From Chthoniobacterales bacterium (GTDB taxonomy: Bacteria; Verrucomicrobiota; Verrucomicrobiia; Chthoniobacterales; DASVRZ01): a DNA stretch of 64,000 nucleotides. Below, piece by piece: positions 26,402 to 35,924 of this stretch. The first letter of the stretch is position 1. Each line of letters starts with the position of its first letter. The DNA lies in contig JBDSQB010000017.1 in the NCBI GenBank assembly GCA_039930045.1, positions 146,915-210,914 of the forward strand, given 5' to 3'. Below the pieces are notes generated by a model. The model did not search any database, was not told where the DNA came from, and saw only the letters and a list, made by a program, of their open reading frames with translations. The position numbers and the translations under genes are program-made.

Positions 26402-27355
26402 ATGAGCACAGCCACCGACCAACTTTCCGCCCTCAAAAACTTCACCACCGTCGTCGCCGACACAGGCGACTTCGAGTCCATTCGCGAATTTACCCCGCAG
26501 GACGCCACCACCAACCCCAGCCTCATCCTCGCCGCCGTTAGCAAACCCGCCTACGACCACCTCCTGCAAAAGGTCCTCAAAGACCTCGAAGCCCAGCACG
26601 CCTCCGTCGAAACCATCACCGACCACATCCTCGTCGCCTTCGGCTTGGAAATTTTGAAGATCGTCCCCGGCCGCGTCAGCACCGAGACCGACGCCCGCCT
26701 TTCCTTCGACACCGAGGGCACCGTGAAAAAAGGCCGCGAACTCATTGCCCTCTACGAAAAAGCCGGCATCTCGAAAGATCGCATCCTCATCAAGATCGCC
26801 TCCACCTGGGAAGGCATCAAAGCCGCCGAAATCCTCGAACGCGACGGCATCCATTGCAACCTCACCCTCCTCTTTTCCCTCACCCAGGCCGTCGCCTGCG
26901 CCGACGCCAAAGTGCAGCTCATCTCCCCCTTCGTCGGCCGCATCTACGACTGGTTTAAGGCCTCCGAAAAACGCGACTACACCGGCGCCGAAGATCCCGG
27001 CGTGCAAAGCGTCACCACCATCTACAACTACTACAAAAAATACGGCCACAAGACCGAAGTCATGGGCGCCAGCTTCCGCAACAAAAGTCAAATTGTCGAA
27101 CTCGCCGGCTGCGACCTCCTCACCATCAGCCCCAGCCTGCTCGCCGAACTCAAAGCCAGCACCGATCCGCTCACCGAGAAACTCAACGAGTCCAACGCCA
27201 GGAGCCTCGACATCCCCGAAATCAAACTCGACGAGAAATCATTCCGCTTGCAGTTGAACGACGACGCCATGGCCACCGAAAAAACCGCCCAAGGCATCCG
27301 CGCCTTCTGCGCCGACATCGTGAAGCTGGAAAAACTCATCCAGGCCCGGCTTTAA
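26402..27355 (+). CDS. tal: transaldolase
   Basis: A 317-residue class I transaldolase of the pentose-phosphate pathway, moving a dihydroxyacetone unit between sugar phosphates. The family signature TTNPSLI is near residues 38-44. The Schiff-base lysine lies in [12 protein letters not shown], and NLTLLFS and [11 protein letters not shown] are also conserved. Length equals the TalA/TalB type. Codon use is strongly C-biased at third positions, as expected for a highly expressed gene. Confidence 0.95.
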   Translation: MSTATDQLSALKNFTTVVADTGDFESIREFTPQDATTNPSLILAAVSKPAYDHLLQKVLKDLEAQHASVETITDHILVAFGLEILKIVPGRVSTETDARLSFDTEGTVKKGRELIALYEKAGISKDRILIKIASTWEGIKAAEILERDGIHCNLTLLFSLTQAVACADAKVQLISPFVGRIYDWFKASEKRDYTGAEDPGVQSVTTIYNYYKKYGHKTEVMGASFRNKSQIVELAGCDLLTISPSLLAELKASTDPLTEKLNESNARSLDIPEIKLDEKSFRLQLNDDAMATEKTAQGIRAFCADIVKLEKLIQARL

Positions 27356-27407
27356 GCGGCTGGTGTCCTTCTGGGACGTCGATGTGTAGCATCTCTGCTG
27401 GTTTATC

Positions 27408-27995
27408 GTGAGTCGTCCTGCCCTGAAGAAACAATGTCCTGAGTGTCAGCGGATGGTTCCAGTCGCTTTTCTTTTCTGCGACTGCGGATATGATTTTTCC
27501 CAAGCACCAAAACGCCCTGCCATAACGAGGCAAAGTGTTGGTTTTGGATGGGTGGCGCTTGTGTGTGGCGTGCTCCTTTTCGCTTCCATCGTCGTAAACC
27601 AATACGCTCCGTATTTCAGAGAGCCACGTGCGGTCACAATTGTAGTCGTGGATGAGAACAAACAGCCAGTTTGTCACGCAGTCGTTGCATATCAGGAGTT
27701 CGAGGTAGTTCCCATAATCACCTTAGTTCCCTTTGGCCCTTTCAGTACTATCCTTAAGGATCACACCGTCACGACTGACGACAATGGCAAAGCCGCTTTC
27801 ACGATCCGATTTGCCACCAATGTTGCCCGCTCAGTCAGCCTCGCAGGAACTCCGCTAAAGGTAGTTTATTCGGAGACAACTGACTCTTATGACAATCAAA
27901 CCAGGCGTTCGTATCTTGGGCAGCTACCGCAATGGGACGTGGGAGAAGGTTCTGAGGGACGTCATTGGCACAGCACTATCGTGGTGCACCAATGA
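27408..27995 (+). CDS. hypothetical zinc-ribbon membrane protein
   Basis: A 195-residue protein starting with GTG. The N-terminus is a zinc-ribbon: CPEC, then about 15 residues later CDCGYDF. One transmembrane helix (GWVALVCGVLLFASIVVNQY) follows, then a beta-rich C-terminal domain containing VTIVVVDENKQPV and TTDDNGKAAFTI, which resembles carboxypeptidase-regulatory or Ig-like extracellular modules. The likely layout is a cytoplasmic zinc-ribbon and an exported sensor-like domain. Lower GC than its neighbours hints at a different origin. The function is unknown. Confidence 0.65.
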   Translation: MSRPALKKQCPECQRMVPVAFLFCDCGYDFSQAPKRPAITRQSVGFGWVALVCGVLLFASIVVNQYAPYFREPRAVTIVVVDENKQPVCHAVVAYQEFEVVPIITLVPFGPFSTILKDHTVTTDDNGKAAFTIRFATNVARSVSLAGTPLKVVYSETTDSYDNQTRRSYLGQLPQWDVGEGSEGRHWHSTIVVHQ

Positions 27996-28055
27996 TGGCC
28001 CCTCGTTCCCAAATTCCATTTGGGAACGCACTTGTCCCCGCAACTCTGTTGCCTC

Positions 28056-28805
28056 TTACGGCACCACCACGGGCGGCGTCACCACCGGAGTTGCAGCCGT
28101 ATCGAAGAGATAGACCACGCCCCAGCGTTGGCATTTGGTTCTCCGGGAGCCATCGGATGGGTCTTTGCGGTAGAAGAATTCGATTGTGTCACAGAGGTCC
28201 ACGGCCAATTCCTGCGCTTCGGGGTAGAGTTCACTCACGTTTTCGCGCTCCTGGTCGGTCTTCAGAGTGGCGGTTTGCGAGGCGCTGGCGGCGGCTTTGT
28301 AGGCGGTCAAAACTGAGCCGACTTCGGCTGCACTGGGCAGCGCCATCGCTTGGTAACTCGCCCCTTCGGCAGTCGCGCGCGCCGTTTCTCCATCGACGAT
28401 CTTTTGCGCGGCCTCGGCCACGGCCACGTAGGTCGTGAGGTCGGGCAACGTGGTCGCGGTGATGTCGCGCCCATAGAACGTCCGCGCGCCGACGGCGAAA
28501 TCGCCCCGCACGATGCCGAGGTCGAGCACTTGATGGAAGTGCGAGACGAAAAGCGTGAGGCGGGCCACTTTCACCGCGAGGTCGCTGCTGAGCGGAGCTT
28601 GGGCGGCGAGCGCGAGATCGACTTCGCTGGCTTCCTTCTTAAACCGGCTGAAAAGCGAGGTCGGCACGGTGAGATCGAGCTGGGCAAATTGCTCGGCAGT
28701 AATGGCGCGTTCGCTGGCGACGGGCGTCAGCAGATACGTGTCGTGGGCGGTCTGGAAGGTGCGGAGGACGGCAGGGGTGCTATTGGGCAGGCGACGATTG
28801 GGCAT
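28056..28805 (-). CDS. hypothetical protein, helical
   Basis: A 249-residue protein without recognised motifs. It is mostly helical by composition (Ala, Leu, Glu, Thr), has no signal peptide or membrane span, and ends in a Pro/Val-rich tail (ATPVVTPPVVVP). The middle contains VARLTLFVSHFHQVLDLGI and GARTFYGRDI. The upstream side (28806-29356) carries a 42-bp minisatellite, so its promoter and leader may include or abut the repeats. Codon use supports a real gene. Confidence 0.6.
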   Translation of the reverse strand: MPNRRLPNSTPAVLRTFQTAHDTYLLTPVASERAITAEQFAQLDLTVPTSLFSRFKKEASEVDLALAAQAPLSSDLAVKVARLTLFVSHFHQVLDLGIVRGDFAVGARTFYGRDITATTLPDLTTYVAVAEAAQKIVDGETARATAEGASYQAMALPSAAEVGSVLTAYKAAASASQTATLKTDQERENVSELYPEAQELAVDLCDTIEFFYRKDPSDGSRRTKCQRWGVVYLFDTAATPVVTPPVVVP

Positions 28806-29356
28806 GGTGTTTTTTGAGTTGGGTTAGGTTGAAATGACGAAATGGTTGTTTTGGGCGAAATGCAGCGGTTTGGACAAAGAATGGGCGAAAAAGTCCGCAG
28901 TCTGGACACGTTTCCTCCCACAAATGCAAGACCCGGCCACAGGAATGGCATTTTCCGTTTTGAAATGGGCCATCTGGCAGACAGGAACGGTGCTTGCAGG
29001 ATGGAAAGAGGCCATCTGCTCCAGCCGAACGGTGCTGGCAGGATGGAAATGCGCCGTCTGGCCGACCGGAACGGTGCTGGTGGGATGGAAAGAGGTCATC
29101 TGGCCGGCGAGAAAGCCCCCGGTAAACTGAAAACCAGCGGAGTTGCATCCGATTCTGCCACTGGTGGCAGGGATGCCGGGGGCCGCCTTTACCGAACGGG
29201 ACGTTTTGCACGAAAGCCATGGGCAGCCATGGCGCGCACGCTATCAGGCCCGACACTGGGGGGCGATGATTATTTGTCTGTTGAGGAAATAATTCGGCCA
29301 ACAGCAGGCCACCGCCGCGATGGACGACTCCATCCAAGCCGATCCCGAACGCGTGC
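28806..29356 (-). other. 551-base region with a minisatellite and no supported gene
   Basis: Open frames exist on both strands across this stretch, including one of 185 codons on the minus strand. They follow the repeat period and have no recognisable protein features, so none is called. The region holds the 42-bp array at 28935-29102. The part from 29115 to the end of rdgB shows nothing further. Confidence 0.5.
28935..29102 (+). repeat. 42-bp minisatellite, four units plus a partial unit
   Basis: Four consecutive units of exactly 42 bases lie at 28935, 28977, 29019 and 29061, with a partial fifth after 29102. The shared core is GGAACGGTGCTGGCAGGATG, followed by GAAA and then a CCATCTG-type end. 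The first unit is the most diverged (GGAATGGCATTTTCC). A related stretch occurs at 48048-48124. No unit-to-unit unique spacers exist, so this is not a CRISPR array. Confidence 0.85.
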
Positions 29357-29947
29357 CTACGGGAGTTCCCTTAAATAGGCGAGAACTTGCTCCAGGGCGC
29401 GGGCGCGGTGGCTGAGCTGGTTTTTCGTGGCAGCGGGGAGTTCGGCGAAGGTCTGGTCAAATCCCTCGGGGACAAAGAGCGAATCGTAGCCGAAGCCGTG
29501 GCCGCCGCGTTCTTGGTGGATGATTTGGCCTTCGACCGCGCCGGAAAAACTCCCCAGCACCGCGTCGCCACGGGCCAGGACCATCACGCAGCGGAAACGC
29601 GCCGAGCGCACTGCAACTCCGCTCATTTTTTCCAGAAGCAGCGTCCGGTTTTGCGCGTCGGTCGCCTTTTCCCCGGCGAAACGGGCTGAGAAAACTCCGG
29701 GCGCGCCCTCCAGCGCATCCACTTCCAGCCCGGAGTCGTCGGAAAGCACTAGCCCGTCGTAGATCGCGGAAATGCCGAGCGCCTTCAACGTGGCATTGTC
29801 CAAAAAAGTGAGCCCAGTTTCAGCGATATCGGGCCAGTCGGCGCGGGAGTTGAGATCCTCCACCACGAAGCCGCTGCCGAGCATCTGGCGGATTTCGTCC
29901 GTCTTGTGGGCGTTGCGGGTGGCGATTAAAAGGGGTTGCGCAGGCAT
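29357..29947 (-). CDS. rdgB: RdgB/HAM1 non-canonical purine NTP pyrophosphatase
   Basis: A 196-residue house-cleaning enzyme that hydrolyses dITP, XTP and ITP to monophosphates. Hallmarks are [11 protein letters not shown] near the N-terminus, [20 protein letters not shown] in the middle and [12 protein letters not shown] with [17 protein letters not shown] at the C-terminus. Length fits the family. It is divergent from leuS with a gap of 41 bases. A third-base bias toward C/G matches the neighbours. Confidence 0.95.
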   Translation of the reverse strand: MPAQPLLIATRNAHKTDEIRQMLGSGFVVEDLNSRADWPDIAETGLTFLDNATLKALGISAIYDGLVLSDDSGLEVDALEGAPGVFSARFAGEKATDAQNRTLLLEKMSGVAVRSARFRCVMVLARGDAVLGSFSGAVEGQIIHQERGGHGFGYDSLFVPEGFDQTFAELPAATKNQLSHRARALEQVLAYLRELP

Positions 29948-29988
29948 GGCGGCACTTCTTTACTGAACCCCCGTCCATTTTACCAGCC

Positions 29989-32514
29989 ATGTCCTTCTCT
30001 GAAAAACGCAAACCGTATCCCTACGATCAATTTGAGCCGCGCTGGCAGGAGTTCTGGGAAACCAACGAGACCTTCAAAACGCCAAACCCTGGCGAGCCAA
30101 GTTTCGATGCCGGCAAGCCGAAATACTACGTGCTGGATATGTTTCCCTATCCCAGCGGCGAGGGTCTGCACGTAGGTCATCCGGAAGGTTATACCGCGAC
30201 CGACATCATCGCCCGATACAAGCGGATGCGCGGCTACAACGTCCTGCATCCGATGGGCTGGGATGCCTTTGGTTTGCCCGCTGAACAATACGCAATCAAG
30301 ACCGGACAACATCCGCGCATCACGACAGAAACGAATGTAGCTCGATTCAAAAAACAGCTCCAGCGCATCGGCTTCAGCTACGACTGGAGTCGTGAGGTTA
30401 ACACCACCGATCCCAACTACTTCAAGTGGACCCAATGGATTTTCCTGAAGCTCTACAATTCATGGTTTAATCCGACGACTAACAAAGCCGAGCCGGTCGA
30501 GACTTACACCGGCACGGATGTTAACAATGTGCGCCTGGCCTACGTCGCCGAAGTTCCCGTGAACTGGTGCCCGGAGTTAGGCACGGTTCTAGCCAATGAG
30601 GAAGTCATCGATGGCAAAAGCGAGGTCGGCGGTTTTCCAGTAGTTAGAAAACCCATGCGCCAATGGATGCTGCGAATCACCAGCTACGCCGAACGACTGA
30701 TCGATGAGCTGGCTCCGCTCGACTGGCCGGAAGGAATCAAGCTCCTGCAAAAAAACTGGATCGGAAAAAGCGAAGGCGCACTGGTGGGATTCCAGATTCC
30801 AGATTGTGGTTTGCGCCTCTCGGTTTTCACAACTAGACCCGACACACTTTTTGGCGCGACTTACATGGTGCTCGCACCCGAGCACGCGATTGTCGATGCG
30901 ATCACCACGCCCGAGCAGAAGGAAGCAGTTTCTAACTATCGCAAGTCCATCGCCGGTAAATCCGACATGGATCGCACGGAACTAGCCAAGGAAAAGACCG
31001 GAGTCTTCACCGGTAGCTACGCTGTGAATCCAGTGAATGAAGAACGCATCCCGATCTGGATCGCCGACTATGTACTAACAGGCTACGGCACCGGCGCGAT
31101 CATGGCCGTGCCCGCGCACGACGAACGCGATTGGGAGTTTGCAAAGAAGTTCGATCTACCCATTCGCTTCGTGGTCGGCCCTGTGGAAACCGAGGAGAAA
31201 TGTTTCGCCGAGAGCGGAGTTGCATTCAATTCCAAGTTTCTCAACGGCAAACCCACCACCGAGGCGAAAAGCTTCATGACCACGTGGCTGGAAGGTCAGG
31301 GTCTTGGCAAACGCATGATCAACTACAAGCTGCGCGACTGGTTGTTTTCGCGTCAGCGTTACTGGGGCGAACCTTTCCCCATCGTCTGGGAAAATGGACA
31401 ACATCACGCCCTAACTCCACTGGAACTTCCACTCACTCCTCCGCCGCTGGACGACTTCAAGCCGACCGGAAGTGGCGAGCCGCCGCTAGCCCGCGCAACT
31501 GACTGGATTCGTTATAGTGAAACGGCCACTCGCGAGACTAACACGATGCCGCAATGGGCGGGTTCGTGCTGGTACTATCTGCGTTACTGCGATCCGACTA
31601 ACAGTGAAATGTTTGTTAGTTCCGAAGCCGAAAACTACTGGATGCAGAATGGCGTCGATCTCTATGTCGGCGGCACAGAGCACGCGGTCTTGCATCTGCT
31701 CTACGCGCGTTTCTGGCACAAGGTTTTGTTCGATCTCGGTCATGTTAGCACGCGGGAGCCGTTTCAGAAGCTGGTGAACCAAGGGATGATTCTCGGCACC
31801 GACGGACAGAAGATGTCGAAGAGCCGCGGCAATGTGGTCAACCCTGATGACATCATTTCCGAATACGGTGCCGACTCGCTGCGACTCTACGAAATGTTTA
31901 TGGGCCCACTCGAACAAGTGAAGCCCTGGAGCATGAGCGGCGTGGAAGGCGTGCATCGTTTTCTAGCTCGCGTCTGGCGTCTCGTGATGGAGGAAAACCA
32001 GGAAGGTCAATGGGAGCTGTCGTCATTGTTAGAAGACGTGGACCTAAACAGTCGCCAGCGCAAAGTAGTTCACGCCGGCATCAAGAAAGTAACGGAAGAC
32101 ATCGACGCGCTCGCTTTCAACACCGCGATCTCTGCGATGATGGTTTACACCAACGAATTCACTGGAACTGGAGTGCGCCCGCTTTCGGCAATTCGCACGT
32201 TGCTAGTATTGCTGAATCCATTTGCGCCGCATCTGAGCGAGGAACTCTGGCAGCGGCTCGGATTTGAGAAAACGGTTAGCGAACAGTCCTGGTCCGAGTG
32301 GAATGAAACTTACCTCATCGAGGATGAAGTGGAGATACCGGTGCAAGTCAACGGCAAGCTGCGGGATCGTCTCACCATCAAAAAGGATCTGCCATCGCCG
32401 GAAATCGAGAAGCTGGCGTTGGAACTTCCTAAAGTGCTGGAGCATACGAATGGGAAAACCATTCGGAAGATCGTCGTCGTTCCCGGCAAGCTGGTGAACA
32501 TCGTCGCCAGCTAA
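29989..32514 (+). CDS. leuS: leucyl-tRNA synthetase
   Basis: An 841-residue class I aminoacyl-tRNA synthetase. The HIGH motif appears as HVGH in [12 protein letters not shown] (about residues 52-63). The KMSKS motif is in [10 protein letters not shown] (about residue 605). The CP1 editing domain contains [12 protein letters not shown] and the Asp of [10 protein letters not shown]. The C-terminal anticodon-binding part ends with VNGKLRDRL and a VPGKLVNIV tail. The length is typical of bacterial LeuS. It is one of the surest calls in the window. Confidence 0.97.
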   Translation: MSFSEKRKPYPYDQFEPRWQEFWETNETFKTPNPGEPSFDAGKPKYYVLDMFPYPSGEGLHVGHPEGYTATDIIARYKRMRGYNVLHPMGWDAFGLPAEQYAIKTGQHPRITTETNVARFKKQLQRIGFSYDWSREVNTTDPNYFKWTQWIFLKLYNSWFNPTTNKAEPVETYTGTDVNNVRLAYVAEVPVNWCPELGTVLANEEVIDGKSEVGGFPVVRKPMRQWMLRITSYAERLIDELAPLDWPEGIKLLQKNWIGKSEGALVGFQIPDCGLRLSVFTTRPDTLFGATYMVLAPEHAIVDAITTPEQKEAVSNYRKSIAGKSDMDRTELAKEKTGVFTGSYAVNPVNEERIPIWIADYVLTGYGTGAIMAVPAHDERDWEFAKKFDLPIRFVVGPVETEEKCFAESGVAFNSKFLNGKPTTEAKSFMTTWLEGQGLGKRMINYKLRDWLFSRQRYWGEPFPIVWENGQHHALTPLELPLTPPPLDDFKPTGSGEPPLARATDWIRYSETATRETNTMPQWAGSCWYYLRYCDPTNSEMFVSSEAENYWMQNGVDLYVGGTEHAVLHLLYARFWHKVLFDLGHVSTREPFQKLVNQGMILGTDGQKMSKSRGNVVNPDDIISEYGADSLRLYEMFMGPLEQVKPWSMSGVEGVHRFLARVWRLVMEENQEGQWELSSLLEDVDLNSRQRKVVHAGIKKVTEDIDALAFNTAISAMMVYTNEFTGTGVRPLSAIRTLLVLLNPFAPHLSEELWQRLGFEKTVSEQSWSEWNETYLIEDEVEIPVQVNGKLRDRLTIKKDLPSPEIEKLALELPKVLEHTNGKTIRKIVVVPGKLVNIVAS

Positions 32515-32525
32515 CCACGTTCCAA

Positions 32526-33065
32526 CTAAGGAGTCGCGCTCGGCGACGGACTGGCGGCCGGAGTGGGCTCGGCGGCTTCTTTTTGATAGGTGGCGATGAC
32601 AGTTTTTTGCAACTCAGGGAGGCGTTCCTGGCGGCGCTTGTCCATTTCGGCGCGCAATTCTTCCTCGAGCTTGCGGCGCTCGCGTTTGTAAACTTCCGTG
32701 AACTTCACCTTTTGCGCGTCGTCGAGTTTCAAGCCGCTCGCCTGAATCGTGTCATCCACGGCCTGGCGGGCGCGTTTTTCACGCTCCTCCTGCATGAAAC
32801 GGAAGTGCGCTTGCTCGTCGGCGGGCATCTGCTGCCATTTGCGAAATTTATCAAAAATCCGCTGCCGCTGCTCCTCGGGCATTTTCTCCAAACCCTCGCG
32901 CATTTCCCGGAAACGCGGATCGCGTCCCTGGCGTGGACGTTGATCGGGCGGACGAGCCACGGGACGCTCCACTGGCGTGGGAGTGGGAGTTTCCTGGGCA
33001 CAAACGACCGACGAGAGCCAGGCCGCGCAGGCGGCGAGAGTTAGTAGGAAGCGGTGCCGAGCCAT
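32526..33065 (-). CDS. exported Spy/CpxP-like hypothetical protein
   Basis: A 179-residue periplasmic protein. A Sec signal peptide (HRFLLTLAACAAWLSSVVCA) is followed by a Pro-rich linker and a helical domain rich in Arg, Glu, Gln and Lys (MPEEQRQRIFDKFRKW; LEEELRAEMDKRRQERL). This is the composition of DUF3106/Spy-like metal- or stress-response proteins. The start at 33065 (MARHRF) is chosen because the signal peptide begins there. The upstream extension is out-of-frame overlap with the next gene. It overlaps that gene by 25 bases, so the pair is coupled. Confidence 0.72.
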   Translation of the reverse strand: MARHRFLLTLAACAAWLSSVVCAQETPTPTPVERPVARPPDQRPRQGRDPRFREMREGLEKMPEEQRQRIFDKFRKWQQMPADEQAHFRFMQEEREKRARQAVDDTIQASGLKLDDAQKVKFTEVYKRERRKLEEELRAEMDKRRQERLPELQKTVIATYQKEAAEPTPAASPSPSATP

Positions 33066-33430
33066 AATTCGTTGTCGTCGAGGGACGTATCCAAGTCGCC
33101 GAGGTCGGCCAGCTCGCCAGCCGGAACCGACGCGAGCAATTGCGACATCTCGGGCACGGCATTCTGCGCCAGGGCGCGAGTCTGATTTTCCTGCACGGGG
33201 ATCGCGGAAACGAGCAGCGCCACAGCCGCTGTCACACCGACGAGTACTTTCCAAGATTGCGCGAGCCAGAGGTGGAAGCTCCAGACGGGTTCCATCGTTG
33301 CCTCCAGGCGAATCCGGCGCAGCACATCATTGGCAAAACTCCCCGGCACCCGCACCTCGTCCGCAGGATTCAGAGCGCGGTCGAGCAAGTCCCAAAGCGG
33401 GCGATCAGCGGGATCCTCATGAGGTTGCAT
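33041..33430 (-). CDS. single-span membrane protein, possibly anti-sigma-factor-like
   Basis: A 129-residue protein with a short cytoplasmic N-terminus (PLWDLLDRALNPADEVRVP), one transmembrane helix (WKVLVGVTAAVALLVSAIPV) and a small acidic exported tail. This layout, followed by a Spy-like periplasmic gene, resembles regulators that sit downstream of ECF sigma genes in related bacteria. No zinc anti-sigma motif is present and no ECF sigma gene is adjacent here, so the role is a guess. Confidence 0.6.
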   Translation of the reverse strand: MQPHEDPADRPLWDLLDRALNPADEVRVPGSFANDVLRRIRLEATMEPVWSFHLWLAQSWKVLVGVTAAVALLVSAIPVQENQTRALAQNAVPEMSQLLASVPAGELADLGDLDTSLDDNELWLGTASY

Positions 33431-33603
33431 ACGCCGGATATAACTGCAATCGCCCCTGAAAGTCGCAATAAATATTTAACTCCGATCCAGCCAGTTCCCC
33501 GTCCATGCAGAAGAAACGAAGTGCCGTCTTGCCAGAAAGGGCATGTTCTGAAAAAACTCGCCTGCCATGGAGCTTCCGATGTGTTGCCAGATGAAAACCC
33601 CTT

Positions 33604-34395
33604 ATGCCACCAATTCAGGTTCTGCCCTCAACCAAGGCTAACCTGCATGAGCTGGCCAGAGAATCCGTGGTAATTTCCCTTATTCTTCCAGGCGTGAAAC
33701 CCGCTTTGCTGGGAAATGCCCTGCGCGAAGCCTGCCCGGACGCCGAATTCCATTGGGCGAACGAAGGACTGCTCTCCAGCGACAAGCAGCGCGCCACGGC
33801 CATCGACCAGATCATCGGCTTCTGGGCCATCGTCAACCAATCCGGCGGGCACATCATTCATGGCCGCGAAGTGATGGGGTTCTGGCAGCTCTTCGCCGGC
33901 TCCTCGTGGATCACTTTTCTCGGCAATCCACTCTGGCGGGCGATGGACAGCTATCGCCACATTCTTCAGGACTCTAAACACCCGCTGCACGGGGAAATCT
34001 CCGGCGCGCAGCTCTCGATCGGGGAATTTTTTGCCTCCTCCATCTCCAAGCCGATACGCAACCGGCAAAGCAGCAAGCTCCTGACCATCTCCGCCAGCCA
34101 GGAGACGGAACCCGCGTGGCTCTTCGAGCATGCGCGCCGGCGTCTGGAGCATTTCGCCTGGGTCGGCTTGGAGGGCATCGACATGGGACCGCAACTCCAG
34201 CTCGCGCGGACCTTGCGGACGGGCATTTTCAATGTTTCCCCGCCCATTGTCGCCCACCATCGCGGGCCGAAAACCTCTCTCAGCGCGGCGGACAAGCGCA
34301 TCATTCGCGAGGCGAACATCGCCGATTTCCAGCTTTGGGAACTCTTCCGCCGTCGTCGTTACCTGAGCTTTCTGCGGAAAGGCCGTCACGCATGA
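33604..34395 (+). CDS. sulfotransferase-like protein with degenerate PAPS-binding motifs
   Basis: A 263-residue protein whose C-terminal half resembles the Sulfotransfer_2-type family: WRAMDSYRHIL, then NRQSSKLL, then ARRRLEHFAWVGL. The 5'-phosphosulfate loop expected near the N-terminus (IPKTAGTS type) reads ILPGVKPALLG, and the 3'-phosphate segment (FLRDPveR) reads FLGNPLWR. So the fold may be kept while PAPS binding is lost or altered. The stop overlaps the next start (ATGA). The gene opens a glycan cluster with two glycosyltransferase-like genes and a fused sulfotransferase-GT gene on the opposite strand. Confidence 0.55.
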   Translation: MPPIQVLPSTKANLHELARESVVISLILPGVKPALLGNALREACPDAEFHWANEGLLSSDKQRATAIDQIIGFWAIVNQSGGHIIHGREVMGFWQLFAGSSWITFLGNPLWRAMDSYRHILQDSKHPLHGEISGAQLSIGEFFASSISKPIRNRQSSKLLTISASQETEPAWLFEHARRRLEHFAWVGLEGIDMGPQLQLARTLRTGIFNVSPPIVAHHRGPKTSLSAADKRIIREANIADFQLWELFRRRRYLSFLRKGRHA

Positions 34396-35924
34396 GCGCG
34401 CCCGAGGTCGCCGCCTCCAGTCTGCCCCGGCTCCTCTTCGTCACCGGCTCCACATCCGGCATCGAGGAATATTTCTATCTCTCCGGCGTCCTGCCGTGGG
34501 TCGATGGATTGCGGCATCACTTTCAAGTGGAAGTCGTGGCGGCGGCGCAGGATGTGATCCCGGCGGCGGAACGTTTCGCGCCCGATCTCGTGCTGTTTTT
34601 CGGGGCCAAATACAAGCTTCTCTACGACGGCCCGGCCCACAATTTCCAGACTCTGCTCGGCATTCCCATCGCCGCTCTCACCTTGATGGATGGCCACAGC
34701 CCGGCCAAGCAGCCCTTTTTCGAGCACGCCTGGCGGCTCGGTGTCGAGGCCGTCTTCACCATCGACACCGGCATGAGGGAGATGGCCGGCGACTTCGCGG
34801 AGCAGGTTTTTTATTGTCCGTGGTTCGTCAACGAGGACATGTGCCGCGATTTCGGCGAGAAAAAAGTCATCCCCGTCGCCCTCATTGGCGACGGATTCGT
34901 CTCCACGGGCAAAGACTGGCGCTACCCGTGGCGGCGCAACGTGGCCGCGCGTCTGCGTGAGGCATTTCCCGTTTTCAGTTCGCCCCGGCCCACGCGCGGC
35001 TACTCGCACCGCATGGTCGGCGAAGCCTACGCACGCATGCTCAACCGGAGTTCCATCGCACTCGCCTGCGGGGCGTCGCGGCATATTTTCATGAAGAAAG
35101 ACCTCGAGATTCCCGCTTCTCGAAGCTGCCTTCTCACCGAGCCAAACGACACGCTCATTCACCTCGGCTTCCGCGACATGGAGAACTGCGTTTTTGCCGA
35201 ACCCGACAACGTTGTCGAGAAATGCCGCCATCTTCTCGATCACCCAGACGCGCTCCAGAAAATCACCGACCGTGGCCGCGCCTTCGTCCTCGAGCGGCAC
35301 AGCGCCAAAGCCCGGCGCGTCATCGCCGACTGGCTGGAACTCCGGAATCAGAAAAAACCGGGCGAGCGCATCATTCAGCCGGACGTCATGAATCGACTCG
35401 AACTCGTCCCCGCGGAGAGCGCGCGCACCAGCATTTTGCTCAGTTCGCATGCGCCCTTCACCGTGGCCATGCGCGAGGCGTCGGAAGCGTGGCGGCGAGA
35501 TGATTTCGCCACCTGCCAAACCGCCGCCACAGCGGCCACCGACCTGCTCTCCTTCACCATCGAACCTCTGCTGTTACTGGCGTATGCGGCATTGAAAAAA
35601 GGCGACGCGACAGAAGCGTTGCAGCCGTTGAGAACCATCATTCTTCGCTGCATCCAATGGGGTGCGGCCAACCCCGACCCGCTCGTTTGGGCCGCGTATT
35701 TGCTGGGCTTGCATCTGTCTGGAAACACGGCCCAGTCGCAGTCGCTCAGCGAGACTTTCCCGGAGGTTCGCCATCCGGCTTTGGATGCTGTCCGGCAGGC
35801 GATCCGGGGCGGTGAATCGACTGAAACTCCCCTCCACGCGACGCCTTCCGCCGTGCTGCCGCCGTGGCACAACACAGACGAGTTGCAGTCCTTTCTGGCT
35901 GCCGCTTACCAGACACGACCATGA
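34392..35924 (+). CDS. glycosyltransferase family 1-like protein (CgeB/spore-glycosyltransferase type)
   Basis: A 510-residue soluble protein. It begins RLLFVTGSTSGIEEYFY, contains DLVLFFGAKYKLLYDG and DGHSPAKQPFFEHA in the N-domain and ends the catalytic part with RHIFMKKDLEIPASRSCLLTEP and ENCVFAEPDNVVEKCRHLL. This is the donor-binding pattern of CgeB-like glycosyltransferases (E near PASR..LL). The C-terminal 130 residues form a helical, TPR-like tail. The sugar and acceptor are unknown. ATG 34392 overlaps the upstream stop. The longer frame from 34116 is overlap with the previous gene. Confidence 0.72.
   Translation: MSAPEVAASSLPRLLFVTGSTSGIEEYFYLSGVLPWVDGLRHHFQVEVVAAAQDVIPAAERFAPDLVLFFGAKYKLLYDGPAHNFQTLLGIPIAALTLMDGHSPAKQPFFEHAWRLGVEAVFTIDTGMREMAGDFAEQVFYCPWFVNEDMCRDFGEKKVIPVALIGDGFVSTGKDWRYPWRRNVAARLREAFPVFSSPRPTRGYSHRMVGEAYARMLNRSSIALACGASRHIFMKKDLEIPASRSCLLTEPNDTLIHLGFRDMENCVFAEPDNVVEKCRHLLDHPDALQKITDRGRAFVLERHSAKARRVIADWLELRNQKKPGERIIQPDVMNRLELVPAESARTSILLSSHAPFTVAMREASEAWRRDDFATCQTAATAATDLLSFTIEPLLLLAYAALKKGDATEALQPLRTIILRCIQWGAANPDPLVWAAYLLGLHLSGNTAQSQSLSETFPEVRHPALDAVRQAIRGGESTETPLHATPSAVLPPWHNTDELQSFLAAAYQTRP

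Noticed and set aside
25766..27091. Minus-strand frame of 441 codons opposite the coiled-coil and transaldolase genes
   Set aside because: Gly/Glu/Phe-rich shadow of highly C-biased codons in the transaldolase gene.
28935..29102. CRISPR array
   Set aside because: Units are directly adjacent with no unique spacers, and no cas genes are present. The same applies to the 21-bp repeat at the window end.
28780..29337. Minus-strand frame of 185 codons across the 42-bp minisatellite, with Cys and His repeats
   Set aside because: The repeated Cys/His pattern is just the repeat unit read in one frame. Other frames are equally open, since 42 is a multiple of three, and the flanks have no protein signal.
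34116..34391. N-terminal extension of the glycosyltransferase gene starting at 34392
   Set aside because: It overlaps the coding region of the preceding gene in another frame, and the conserved fold begins at ATG 34392 with an ATGA overlap.
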